DNA of 64,000 nt, from NCBI GenBank assembly GCA_034769895.1, contig CM068375.1:254179542-254243541 (forward strand), given 5' to 3'. This document shows positions 20,492 through 31,366 of this stretch, one piece after another. The notes beneath the pieces are model-generated. The model was not told the origin of the DNA, ran no database searches, and saw nothing but the letters and a program-made list of their open reading frames with translations. The stretch comes from Magicicada septendecula (Eukaryota > Arthropoda > Insecta > Hemiptera > Cicadidae). Within the stretch, counting starts at the first letter, position 1; each line of letters opens with the position of its first letter. The translations under genes were made by a program, and so were the position numbers.

Positions 20492-21689
20492 TGTTACAGT
20501 TCTATACTTTTTACGTACCTTATACTTTCACGACACTCTGACTTACCGCTCACAGAAGATTCCAAACTATTAATAGGTCGCCACGATGTTTTCGGCTTTA
20601 CATCGAAACCTTTAAAACACTTATTTAATAATTGCCAGGTTCGTTACGCGAAATTTTCCATAATGGATAGGTGATGGTAATATGGCGTATTAATTAACTT
20701 AACACATGGTTACGCTACTAATTCATTTTATTAAAATTCATTGCAAATTTATGTTCTCCTCCACTTATAATTTTCACCAAACTCTTTACTTCAGGTTATA
20801 CTTTAAAAACATTCTGTTAAATTACATTGAAACTGACAAATAATTTTATAGCATGTTACTTTTTCTCTTTCCAATATCAAAATATATACGTATATAAAAA
20901 AAAAATACTTTCTGACTTATTCTAACTTTTTATGAGACGACCCAGCAATGCCCACACACAACTCACATACAATTTACAAAATAATTATAATTATAAAACC
21001 CCTTTTATGTTAATTGATTTGAAGAGCCCTTTTAAAAAAATTATATTGTTATGATGGATTACCCAACAATGTCCCTCCTCTCGCTGCCATGTGCCGCGTG
21101 TTTTAAATGTCCTAAAGTTTATAATTCACCTTTTATTTAGCCCGTTCACTGCACTGATTCTATTTTCTTATATTGAATTATTTTTAATTTTGGTTACCAC
21201 TTTTTACATGATAAATTTAGATTTTTTTTGTGTGCACACGATTTCTCGCTCCCGGCCGGGATAACGCGATTAGCTTGAGTGGGGCGAGAGTCACCAACTA
21301 ATCTCCCACCAGAAGTTGGGCACGACGGAAAATACAATGCCTTATATGTTGAATCATTCGTCGCTGTTCATTTAACATGTGTTATTTACGTGTGTTGGAC
21401 GTCGACAAAATTTTGAGTCCACTGGTTACGTCACTAAATAGGCGTATTCCTGTCAAGACTTCCGTCAGCATGGGACCACGTGCTAACAAAATTAGTTACC
21501 TTCGGGCCATATTGGTTTCGTGTATCAGCGTCATCTGTGCGCCCCGCTGTGTTTGCGCGTTTGTGAGTGCCACACAGCACTACAGTTCTTAGAATTGTAT
21601 TGCTCTCCGGTCACACCTTGCATTCCATTGTCTCGACTTACTCTCCGGTCACACCTTGCATTCCATTGTCTCGACTACACATCACTGTT
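20492..21689 (-). repeat. family A right LTR (5' LTR in element orientation), truncated by family B
   Basis: Direct repeat of 10366-11611 starting with the same TGTTACAG. It contains a 38-bp tandem duplication (21603-21640 and 21641-21677) absent from the left LTR. Homology stops exactly at 21689, where the family B LTR begins. The missing outer ~98 bp would be expected on the far side of the family B array. Confidence 0.85.
21603..21677. repeat. 38-bp tandem duplication in the family A right LTR
   Basis: Two adjacent copies begin CTCTCCGGTCACACCTTGC. The left LTR has a single copy near 11470, so the duplication arose after insertion of family A. Confidence 0.9.
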
Positions 21690-22445
21690 TGTAACTACTT
21701 GTCCCTGTTATTAAGGGCGCAATCTGTAACTACTTGTTTTTTATCGTTTAATTAGTTACCATAAAAATTGTGTGTATAGAGATTACGTTCACTTTGTAAA
21801 CCGGACGCCATGTTGTCAAATTGAGCAACTGTATATAAATTTACTAGTTGGGCCAGGATTCGTGCAACACGAACCATGTTTGTGAAATATACCACCTGAA
21901 ATAAATGAACACTAAGATTTCACGGACGATCCATCGGCCGATGACACCTGTACAAGTCTGTTAACGTCCATCACAACATTTCCGATATTTTATACCGTTC
22001 ATTAACCACTTTTAGTGGTATAAAAGTTAAAATTCACTCTTTGTGAACGGGTTGCCGGCCGGCTGCGATCACGTTCCCTGTTGAAATGACACAGATCCTT
22101 TGTCACAAATTTCTGAGGTGGGGTGAAGCTACGTCACCCGGCTATTGTTTGGTTGTTTACAGTTTCAACAACACATTCCTCGTCGCTGGCGTAATCAAGG
22201 ATCGTCGCTTTTATCTCAATAAACGACACGGTTTTTTGCTGGTTTTCATGTTTTTTGCTATGAAACAGTCAGAATCTTGTCAATTCGATTTTACATTATA
22301 AAATATTTGTATAGTTCACTCACTGTATATTTACAAGGATTATTCAAGGTTTATTTAATTTTGACCAAATTACTACAAATGAAGGAATACAATATTTATG
22401 GTTTTTTATACCATATTTAGGTTGATTAAAAATCGTACCATTACA
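21690..22445 (-). repeat. family B LTR 1 (outer end of the array), 756 bp, shortened
   Basis: It begins TGTAACTACTTG exactly at the junction with the family A LTR and ends CCATTACA. About 500 bp present in all other copies, between gaacacta and agatttcacgg, are missing here at about 21917. This could be a deletion in the edge copy or an older form lacking a later insertion. The clean start at the junction marks it as the true terminal LTR. Confidence 0.85.
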
Positions 22446-23760
22446 AAACCCCCTCAATGAAAGATTTTGTGTCGAAGCACAAAAACTTTCATTGACCCTT
22501 TCATTCTTCCTAAAGGGATCAGCCAGGATAGGTCGCCACAACCCCCTTACAATTTATATAAAAGAAAACAATAACTCACCCGTGGTCTGATGATGATGAC
22601 AGTACCTACATGACCTTACTGGACTTCTCCTTCGAGATCCCAACACCATAAGGCCACTTAGGCGCGTAACGCCCCTGCTCTGATGTTCTCGGCCAGCTCA
22701 GGACCGCTGTCATATCACCAAACACTGAAACAATAAATGAAAAATATTAAAATAGTGACTTGGTAAATTACTCTATCCTTAACTGATCTGGTTCCCCTTA
22801 GCTAGGTGCTGGTTTGTGATGATAAGCACTGGGTTTGCTTGAATACTACTAAAATATAATTACAAAAATGTAACGCACAAGAATTATATAGAATTTCCCT
22901 TCTCAATATGGCCCCGCTCGTCTTTGCACAGAGATGGGTGTTCCCTAACTGGCTATATACATCCATAATTTTTTTCCCTTCCATAAAATTCGGCAAACAC
23001 TCCCTAAAACTACGCTATTACCTGCCACAACACTATACGTTGGCTACTCCTTATCACCTCACCCCCACTACAAAATATCATCACAACAAATATATGTTTA
23101 TACCTTGACTTTACTCACCTCTACAAATAATCACTAACTACTGTGTCCCTACCTATCTAATATTTTCTTTGTATTATTTACTTCAAAATTCTTAACTATC
23201 TAACTCCCTTTACATTAATTACATAACACACATGCTTCTATTTATACCCAGGCTCTATTCCTGTTTACACTTACTGTAATCATTGACAATTATCTTATAA
23301 ATTCATCTCTCACCTACTCATAACAGTACATCTCAACATTCCAATATATATTCTTCTTTGATCATTTATCTAATTATTATTCATTAATAATTACCTTCAT
23401 TACAAAATAAATAATACTTTATCTTCATTAATAAAAACTTTCTATTCCAATTAATAATTTCAGTTAGTACAACTTTCTTTTGTACTATTTTAATTCAATA
23501 TTTGACCTTTAAATATTATTCATTTGTTTAATTAAATAAAACATGTTAATAATTAAAATACATAATAACTGGTGTACACAAAATATACCTGTAATACAAC
23601 ATCAAAAATACATAAATACATTGATATAAATACATTTAATACAATGAAAAATATACACTCCAAACACATTATTTTGTTATTTATCAAACTCAGTCCATAT
23701 GCAGTCCAATTCAATACCACTTTTCACATATATTTATTGTTCATTACACAATACAACAGT
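22446..23760 (-). other. family B copy 1, non-coding internal region, with 830-bp deletion
   Basis: It contains the polypurine tract (minus strand GAGGGGGTTT, 22446-22454) and the hairpin at 22455-22494. The conserved block lies at 22616-22651 and the segment shared with family A at about 22930-23080. Compared with copy 2, the sequence between 26954 and 27785 is missing. The join lies at a TATGG present at both edges, indicating a short-homology deletion. No gene is visible on the minus strand. The plus strand is strikingly G-poor. Confidence 0.7.
22455..22494 (-). promoter_or_regulatory. conserved hairpin abutting the family B polypurine tract
   Basis: Arms CAATGAAAGATTTTGTG and CACAAAAACTTTCATTG pair over 17 positions except one A-A mismatch, with a 6-nt loop TCGAAG. 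Outer T and A add one more pair. The same hairpin occurs in every copy: 26500-26539, 31376-31415, 36679-36718, 41982-42021, 46863-46902, 51736-51775, 56610-56649 and 61486-61525. The loop is TTGAAG from copy 4 onward. Relative to family A, three pairs are changed on both arms. Confidence 0.75.
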
Positions 23761-25065
23761 CTATCCTCCATCGTTGAATAACAACCGAATCTTAGGTCTA
23801 TTTAATTTATTTTCTAATAAAAACATTTTATGATTAGAAACATTATAATCATATTCATATATTAAACAATTATCAAACAAATATCTCAAGTCACGATCGA
23901 GTAGGGTTCTGTCTATCTCGGTAATATCATATGTTATAATTTGGTTATTCATCTTGTAATTATCCTCATAATTTTCTACTACAGGTAAGTACTTAATACC
24001 GTTATTCTCATCATTTATTGTTATTTCAATATCATTGTTACTATAAGGTAAGTATTCATTATTTCCATCCACCGTATCTATGCCTAACCTCTCTACCAAT
24101 TCTCTGTACTTTCTATTTACTTTAAAAAATTTTATTACTTTCTTTTTCTCACAATACCTCTCTACACTTTCTTTCTTAATATAATTCTCATCATAACACC
24201 AAGTTACACTTTCTCTTTCCAAATATGCAGGGGTCCCTAACAGAAAATTATTGCACCACTTATTAGGTACACAAAAACACCAAGAAATTTTATTTGTAGA
24301 CCTATTGTCTCCCAAATATATATTAAAGGAACTCTTGTCCTTATAAAAAATACGTGAAGACTTTTCTTCACCCCCTAACACAACATCAAAAGAAAATTCT
24401 ACCCCCTGCATCCCTTGTACAAAAATACTTTCTCCCAACTCTCTTTCTGACTCAATACACTCAAACACCTCATTATCACTCATAATACTTTCATTATCTT
24501 TTTCTAATATTATATTCTTACTATCTGTACTATTCTTACTATCTGTAAATTCATTATTCACATTATCATTGTTGTTTACTTTATTAGTCAGTACTTCATT
24601 TTTTGTACTGTTTTCACTACCACTCACCTTCTGGGTTTCTAGTTGACTTAAATTCTTGTCTAATTTTGTGATGACCTTGTCAAACTGCTTAATGAGCTTA
24701 TCGTGACCTATTTTAATTTCATGCTTTAGTTCATTGAACTTGATATCAAGACTATCAAATTTGTCACTTTGTTTATCAAACTTGTCATTCAATTTTGTAA
24801 ATTTGATATTAGAATCGCTTTTTTGCTCATCTAATTTTTTGTCTAATTTTAATAGTAATTGCATCATGGCACTACTTTCATCTGTTTTATTTTCTGGACT
24901 AACTGACATGGATGTAGAGACCTTCTCGGTTTCTACATATACAACAGATACAGGTGTATCTGCTTCGTCAATCTGACTAATTTGAGTTGGCTGAACATCC
25001 ATTTCACTAGTTAAATTTACATCAGCTGTACTGATTTCTATTTCAATACTATCCTTATTACTCAT
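23761..25065 (-). CDS. family B gag-like protein, copy 1 (434 aa)
   Basis: This is the only gene of the element. The protein starts with an acidic, Ser/Thr-rich region (1-65). A charged coiled coil follows (about 66-145: MMQLLLKLDKKLDEQ, then repeated KF/DKF heptads). Next comes an Asn/Ser-rich linker (146-200), then a more conserved globular part (about 205-330) with SWCFCVPNKWCNN (261-273), VTWCYDENY and VNRKYRELVERLGID. The variable region ends in KIRLLFNDGG (425-434), a tail shared with family A. No Cys-His zinc knuckle, protease, reverse transcriptase or integrase motif occurs. The position right after the primer-binding site and leader, plus the coiled coil, suggest a Gag-type structural or RNA-binding role; this is inference. 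The first ATG is 153 nt from the primer-binding site. This copy has S6 where later copies have N6. Confidence 0.75.
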   Translation of the reverse strand: MSNKDSIEIEISTADVNLTSEMDVQPTQISQIDEADTPVSVVYVETEKVSTSMSVSPENKTDESSAMMQLLLKLDKKLDEQKSDSNIKFTKLNDKFDKQSDKFDSLDIKFNELKHEIKIGHDKLIKQFDKVITKLDKNLSQLETQKVSGSENSTKNEVLTNKVNNNDNVNNEFTDSKNSTDSKNIILEKDNESIMSDNEVFECIESERELGESIFVQGMQGVEFSFDVVLGGEEKSSRIFYKDKSSFNIYLGDNRSTNKISWCFCVPNKWCNNFLLGTPAYLERESVTWCYDENYIKKESVERYCEKKKVIKFFKVNRKYRELVERLGIDTVDGNNEYLPYSNNDIEITINDENNGIKYLPVVENYEDNYKMNNQIITYDITEIDRTLLDRDLRYLFDNCLIYEYDYNVSNHKMFLLENKLNRPKIRLLFNDGG

Positions 25066-25218
25066 GTTTACAATTGTATGTTACTAAAACATATATGTTT
25101 ATAACCTAAAATTTTAACCTTACCTTGCGCACGTGTTACGTACTTTAGCGCTATTACCTCAGGTAGTTATTTCACAACCGGTAGGTATACTCTATATAAA
25201 ATTATGTTTTATGTCGAG

Positions 25219-25238
25219 TCCCTGGACGGCACGCACCA
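25219..25238 (-). other. candidate family B primer-binding site
   Basis: Minus strand: the LTR end ...AGTTACA, two spacer bases GA, then TGGTGCGTGCCGTCCAGGGA. Starting with TGG two bases from the LTR is the normal form. The complement ends GCACCA, as in glycine tRNAs, but the rest does not fit a tRNA T-arm cleanly, so the primer is unclear. It differs from the family A site. The same site precedes every later LTR in the array. Confidence 0.55.
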
Positions 25239-25240
25239 TC

Positions 25241-26490
25241 TGTAACTACTTGTCCCTGTTATTAAGGGCGCAATCTGTAACTACTTGTTTTTTATCGTTT
25301 AATTAGTTACCATAAAAATTGTGTGTTAAGAGATTACGTTCACTTTGTAAACCGGACGCCATGTTGTCAAATTGAGCAACTGTATGTAAATTTACTAGTC
25401 GGGCCAGGATTCGTGCAACATGAACCATGTTTGTGAAATATACCACCTGAAATAAATGAACACTAGATAACATATATAAGTTATTTTTATTTTAAGCTTT
25501 ACTCTCCATACATATTATTGACTCGAATATTTCCCAGCAAAACAATTATAACCCTCCAAAAACATGTAATACAAAATATGTAAATATTAGTTGATTATAT
25601 CATAGTTGATTAAACATAAAACACTTTCGCACAACCCAGCATAATTTATATCACTCTCTATCTTTCTCTCTCTCTCTCTCTCACGCTGGTACAATTTCTT
25701 ACTTTCTTTTAATGACCTCATTCTTTTAAAATCTTAATATTGAGTGAATTGAATTTTATTTTGGTCATTATTGTGAAATTATGTTTTATTTGAAATTAAA
25801 CAAAAATAGGATGTTGGAACGTTCTCACCAAATTATTGTATAAGTCTCATCGCACTTCTAGGGTCGTCGCTATACGCACAATCGGTAAAGTTTTACATCG
25901 CTTTACGGCCACACCGTCGTGTCGGCCCACGAAAACGCCTCGGACCGATTCTATACGCAAGATTTCACGGACGATCCATCGGCCGATGACACCTGTACAA
26001 GTCTGTTAACGTCCATCACAACATTTCCGATATATTATACCGTTCATTAACCACTTTTAGTGGTATAAAAGTTAAAATTCACTCTTCGTGAACGGGTTGC
26101 CGGCCGGCTGCGATCACGTTCCCTGTTGAAATGACACAGATCCTTTGTCACAAATTTCTGAGGTGGGGTGAAGCTACATCACCCAGCTATTGTTTGGTTG
26201 TTTACAGTTTCAACAACACATTCCTCGTCGCTGGCGTAATCAAGGATCGTCGCTTTTATCTCAATAAACGACACGGTTTTTTGCTGGTTTTCATGTTTTT
26301 TGCTATGAAACAGTCAGAATCTTGTCAATTCGATTTTACATTATAAAATATTTGTATAGTTCACTCACTGTATATTTACAAGGATTATTCAAGGTTTATT
26401 TAATTTTGACCAAATTACTACAAATGAAGGAATACAATATTTATGGTTTTTTATACCATATTTAGGTTGATTAAAAATTGTACCATTACA
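25241..26490 (-). repeat. family B LTR 2, 1250 bp
   Basis: Starts TGTAACTACTTG and ends CCATTACA on the plus strand. It has the long TC microsatellite form near 25661-25683, with CACCGTCG and AAAACGCC variants that group it with LTR 3. A 14-bp copy of the LTR end (CTGTAACTACTTGT) is repeated 35 bp inside. Confidence 0.85.
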
Positions 26491-28635
26491 AAACCCCCTC
26501 AATGAAAGATTTTGTGTCGAAGCACAAAAACTTTCATTGACCCTTTCATTCTTCCTAAAGGGATCAGCCAGGATAGGTCGCCACAACCCCCTTACAATTT
26601 ATATAAAAGAAAACAATAACTCACCCGTGGTCTGATGATGATGACAGTACCTACATGACCTTACTGGACTTCTCTTTCGAGATCCCAACACCATAAGGCC
26701 ACTTAGGCGCGTAACACCCCTGCTCTCACGCTCTCGGCCAGCTCAGGACCGCTGTCATATCACCAAACTCTGAAACAATAAATGAAAAATATTAAAATAG
26801 TGACTTGGTAAATTACTCTATCCTTAACTGATCTGGTTCCCCTTAGCTAGGTGCTGGTTTGTGATGATAAGCACTGGGTTTGCTTGAAATACTACTAAAA
26901 TATAATTACAAAAATGTGACGCACAAGAATTATATAGAATTTCCCTTCTCAATATGGACTACCCTGAATTAATAAATTGTTTCGATTCCCATCGATAATA
27001 TTTAACTCTTTCCATTTTATAATTAGTATAATTATAAAAGAAACACATTGATATAAAAGAATTAAATTATAATTGAAAATATGGAAATTCCCCTATAAAT
27101 CTCCCAAACATGGAGAAAAACAAATGACAGAAAAACAAAATAATTAATAAATCTGTATGGTATTATTTATTCATAAATCTTATTGAATTGTTAAATTAAA
27201 ATTATTATTATTTAAAATTATTATTATTATTATTAACAGGTAATAGTTGTTATTGACAGCGCCAATTATATTTATCCCTTCATACACACTATTTCCATAA
27301 ATCATGTTAAAATTTCATAACATAACTACATAATACATGATAATACATTGATACATCAATACACATGATCATTATATTAATACATTTTAAATTCATATTT
27401 AATCTTGATTAAGATTTGCATTTAAATTTACATATTCTATTCAAAGTTTCATTTAAATCATTTAAAAATTACAATTTCGATTAATTAATTAATTAGACAT
27501 CAATTATTATAATATTATTATTTCACATTTATTATTAATATTCATATTATTATTATTACTTCATCATTCATTTTTCATTACCTCTCTACTCTGAATTTTC
27601 TACCTCACTAACTACCTAACCTTTCACCTTCTAATCATTGTTTAGTCTGGGTGACTCCTATATTCACTATGTCTTTACTTATTGTAATCTTACTCACCTC
27701 CTTCTAACTAACAACCAAATTTACCTATCATGACACCAATATCTCAATCATAAACACCTTTACTAATTTCATTTAAATCCTATGGCCCCGCTCGTCTTTG
27801 CACAGAGATGGGTGTTCCCTAACTGGCTATATACATCCATAATTTTTTTCCCTTCCATAAAATTCGGCAAACACTCCCTAAAACTACGCTATTACCTGCC
27901 ACAACACTATACGTTGGCTACTCCTTATCACCTCACCCCCACTACAAAATATCATCAACAACAAATATATGTTTATACCTTGACTTTACTCACCTCTACA
28001 AATAATCACTAACTACTGTGTCCCTACCTATCTAATATTTTCTTTGTATTATTTACTTCAAAATTCTTAACTATCTAACTCCCTTTACATTAATTACATA
28101 ACACACATGCTTCTATTTATACCCAGGCTCTATTCCTGTTTACACTTACTGTAATCATTGACAATTATCTTATAAATTCATCTCTCACCTACTCATAACA
28201 GTACATCTCAACATTCCAATATATATTCTTCTTTGATCATTTATCTAATTATTATTCATTAATAATTACCTTCATCACAAAATAAATAATACTTTATCTT
28301 CATTAATAGAAACTTTCTATTCCAATTAATAATTTCAGTTAGTACAACTTTCTTTTGTACTATTTTAATTCAATATTTGACCTTTAAATATTATTCATTT
28401 GTTTAATTAAATAAAACATGTTAATAATTAAAATACATAATAACTGGTGTACACAAAATATACCTGTAATACAACATCAAAAATACATAAATACATTGAT
28501 ATAAATACATTTAATACAATGAAAAATATACACTCCAAACACATTATTTTGTTATTTATCAAACTCAGTCCATATGCAGTCCAATTCAATACCACTTTTC
28601 ACATATATTTATTGTTCATTACACAATACAACAGT
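26491..28635 (-). other. family B copy 2, non-coding internal region
   Basis: Complete version of the region cut down in copy 1. It holds the polypurine tract, the hairpin (26500-26539), a TTA microsatellite near 27203-27237 and the segment shared with family A near 27780-27960. No minus-strand gene. Confidence 0.65.
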
Positions 28636-29937
28636 CTATCCTCCATCGTTGAATAACAACCGAATCTTAGGTCTATTTAATTTATTTTCTAATAAAAACA
28701 TTTTATGATTAGAAACATTATAATCATATTCATATATTAAACAATTATCAAACAAATATCTCAAGTCACGATCGAGTAGGGTTCTGTCTATCTCGGTAAT
28801 ATCATATGTTATAATTTGGTTATTCATCTTGTAATTATCCTCATAATTTTCTACTACAGGTAAGTACTTAATACCATTATTCTCATCATTTATTGTTATT
28901 TCAATATCATTGTTACTATAAGGTAAGTATTCATTATTTCCATCCACCGTATCTATGCCTAACCTCTCTACCAATTCTCTGTACTTTCTATTTACTTTAA
29001 AAAATTTTATTACTCTCTTTTTCTCACAATACCTCTCTACACTTTCTTTCTTAATATAATTCTCATCATAACACCAAGTTACACTTTCTCTTTCCAAATA
29101 TGCAGGGGTCCCTAACAGAAAATTATTGCACCACTTATTAGGTACACAAAAACACCAAGAAATTTTATTTGTAGACCTATCGTCTCCCAAATATATATTA
29201 AAGGAACTCTTGTCCTTATAAAAAATACGTGAAGACTTTTCTTCACCCCCTAACACAACATCAAAAGAAAATTCTACCCCCTGCATCCCTTGTACAAAAA
29301 TACTTTCTCCCAACTCTCTTTCTGACTCAATACACTCAAACACCTCATTATCACTCATAATACTTTCATTATCTTTTTCTAATATTATATTCTTACTATC
29401 TGTACTATTCTTACTATCTGTAAATTCATTATTCACATCATTGTTGTTTACTTTATTAGTCAGTACTTCATTTTTTGTACTGTTTTCACTACCACTCACC
29501 TTCTGGGTTTCTAGTTGACTTAAATTCTTGTCTAATTTTGTGATGACCTTGTCAAACTGCTTAATGAGCTTATCGTGACCTATTTTAATTTCATGCTTTA
29601 GTTCATTGAACTTGATATCAAGACTATCAAATTTGTCACTTTGTTTATCAAACTTGTCATTCAATTTTGTAAATTTGATATTAGAATCGCTTTTTTGCTC
29701 ATCTAATTTTTTGTCTAATTTTAATAGTAATTGCATCATGGCACTACTTTCATCTGTTTTATTTTCTGGACTAACTGACATGGATGTAGAGACCTTCTCG
29801 GTTTCTACATATACAACAGATACAGGTGTATCTGCTTCGTCAATCTGACTAATTTGAGTTGGCTGAACATCCATTTCACTAGTTAAATTTACATCAGCTT
29901 TACTGATTTCTATTTCAATATTATCCTTATTACTCAT
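28636..29937 (-). CDS. family B gag-like protein, copy 2 (433 aa)
   Basis: Intact copy of the gag-like gene. It has one in-frame codon deletion in the Asn-rich linker (NNNDVNN), and the private changes T13K and an R within the CEKKRV stretch. Domain layout as in copy 1. An in-frame indel alongside few substitutions shows the frame has been kept. Confidence 0.75.
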   Translation of the reverse strand: MSNKDNIEIEISKADVNLTSEMDVQPTQISQIDEADTPVSVVYVETEKVSTSMSVSPENKTDESSAMMQLLLKLDKKLDEQKSDSNIKFTKLNDKFDKQSDKFDSLDIKFNELKHEIKIGHDKLIKQFDKVITKLDKNLSQLETQKVSGSENSTKNEVLTNKVNNNDVNNEFTDSKNSTDSKNIILEKDNESIMSDNEVFECIESERELGESIFVQGMQGVEFSFDVVLGGEEKSSRIFYKDKSSFNIYLGDDRSTNKISWCFCVPNKWCNNFLLGTPAYLERESVTWCYDENYIKKESVERYCEKKRVIKFFKVNRKYRELVERLGIDTVDGNNEYLPYSNNDIEITINDENNGIKYLPVVENYEDNYKMNNQIITYDITEIDRTLLDRDLRYLFDNCLIYEYDYNVSNHKMFLLENKLNRPKIRLLFNDGG

Positions 29938-30112
29938 GTTTACAATTGTATGTTACTAAAACATATATGTTTATAACCTAAAATTTTAACCTTACCTTGC
30001 GCACGTGTTACGTACTTTAGCGCTATTACCTCAGGTAGCTATTTCACAACCGGTAGGTATACTCTATATAAAATTATGTTTTATGTCGAGTCCCTGGACG
30101 GCACGCACCATC

Positions 30113-31366
30113 TGTAACTACTTGTCCCTGTTATTAAGGGCGCAATCTGTAACTACTTGTTTTTTATCGTTTAATTAGTTACCATAAAAATTGTGTGTTA
30201 AGAGATTACGTTCACTTTGTAAACCGGACGCCATGTTGTCAAATTGAGCAACTGTATATAAATTTACTAGTCGGGCCAGGATTCGTGCAACACGAACCAT
30301 GTTTGTGAAATATTACACCTGAAATAAATGAACACTAGATAACATATATAAGTTATTTTTATTTTAAGCTTTACTCTCCATACATATTATTGACTCGAAT
30401 ATTTCCCAGCAAAACAATTATAACCCTCCAAAAACATGTAATACAAAATATGTAAATATTAGTTGATTATATCATAGTTGATTAAACATAAAACACTTTC
30501 CCACAACCCAGCATAATTTATATCACTCTCTATCTTTCACTCTCTCTCTCTCTCTCTCACGCTGGTACAATTTCTTACTTTCTTTTAATGAGCTCATTCT
30601 TTTAAAATCTTAATATTGAGTGAATTGAATTTTATTTTGGTCATTATTGTGAAATTATGTTTTATTTGAAATTAAACAAAAATAGGATGTTGGAACGTTC
30701 TCACCAAATTATTGTATAAGTCTCATCGCACTTCTAGGGTCGTCGCTATCTGCACAATCGGTAAAGTTTTACATCGCTTTACGGCCACACCGTCGTGTCG
30801 GCCCACGAAAACGCCTCGGACCGATTCTATACGCAAGATTTCACGGACGATCCATCGGCCGATGACACCTGTACAAGTCTGTTAACGTCCATCACAACAT
30901 TTCCGATATTTTATACCGTTCATTAACCACTTTTAGTGGTATAAAAGTTAAAATTCACTCTTTGTGAACGGGTTGCCGGCCGGCTGCGATCACGTTCCCT
31001 GTTGAAATGACACAGATCCTTTGTCACAAATTTCTGAGGTGGGGTGAAGCTACATCACCCAGCTATTGTTTGGTTGTTTACAGTTTCAACAACACATTCC
31101 TCGTCGCTGGCGTAATCAAGGATCGTCGCTTTTATCTGAATAAACGACACGGTTTTTTGCTGGTTTTCATGTTTTTTGCTATGAAACAGTCAGAATCTTG
31201 TCAATTCGATTTTACATTATAAAATATTTGTATAGTTCACTCACTGTATATTTACAAGGATTATTCAAGGTTTATTTAATTTTGACCAAATTACTACAAA
31301 TGAAGGAATACAATATTTATGGTTTTTTATACCATATTTAGGTTGATTAAAAATTGTACCATTACA
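30113..31366 (-). repeat. family B LTR 3, 1254 bp
   Basis: Long-type LTR like LTR 2 (TATCTTTCACTC before the TC run, CACCGTCG, AAAACGCC), ending CCATTACA. Single-base differences from LTR 2 include TATCTGCACA in place of TATACGCACA. Confidence 0.85.

Larger units (their letters stand above)
10366..21689 (-). mobile_element. family A LTR retrotransposon, gag-only, minus strand, interrupted by three later insertions
   Basis: Two direct repeats of about 1.2 kb (10366-11611 and 20492-21689) begin TGTTACAG on the plus strand and are nearly identical. On the minus strand the inner edge of the right repeat is followed two bases later by a primer-binding site, and the inner edge of the left repeat is preceded by a G-rich polypurine tract. 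This is the layout of an LTR retrotransposon transcribed leftwards. The internal 8.9 kb falls to about 5.3 kb after removing the nested Tigger and Penelope-like insertions. It carries only a broken gag-like gene; no protease, reverse transcriptase, RNase H or integrase sequence was found. The outer ~98 bp of the right LTR are missing because the family B array starts there. It is a non-autonomous element, presumably dependent on an autonomous relative. Confidence 0.85.

Noticed and set aside
22086..22301. 71-codon plus-strand frame starting MTQILCHK, repeated in every family B LTR
   Set aside because: It lies within the LTR, opposite to the element, and is kept only because the LTR copies are nearly identical; there is no independent sign of coding.
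22908..23108. Plus-strand frame starting MAPLVFAQ, and a second starting MYTKYTCN (23572-23781), in each family B unit
   Set aside because: They sit in the G-poor non-coding internal region, where G scarcity removes TAG and TGA stops; the end of the first varies between units, and family A does not keep it.
25661..25683. TC microsatellite as a regulatory GAGA-type site
   Set aside because: Length and form vary between LTRs 2-9 as expected for a microsatellite; no further support for a regulatory role.
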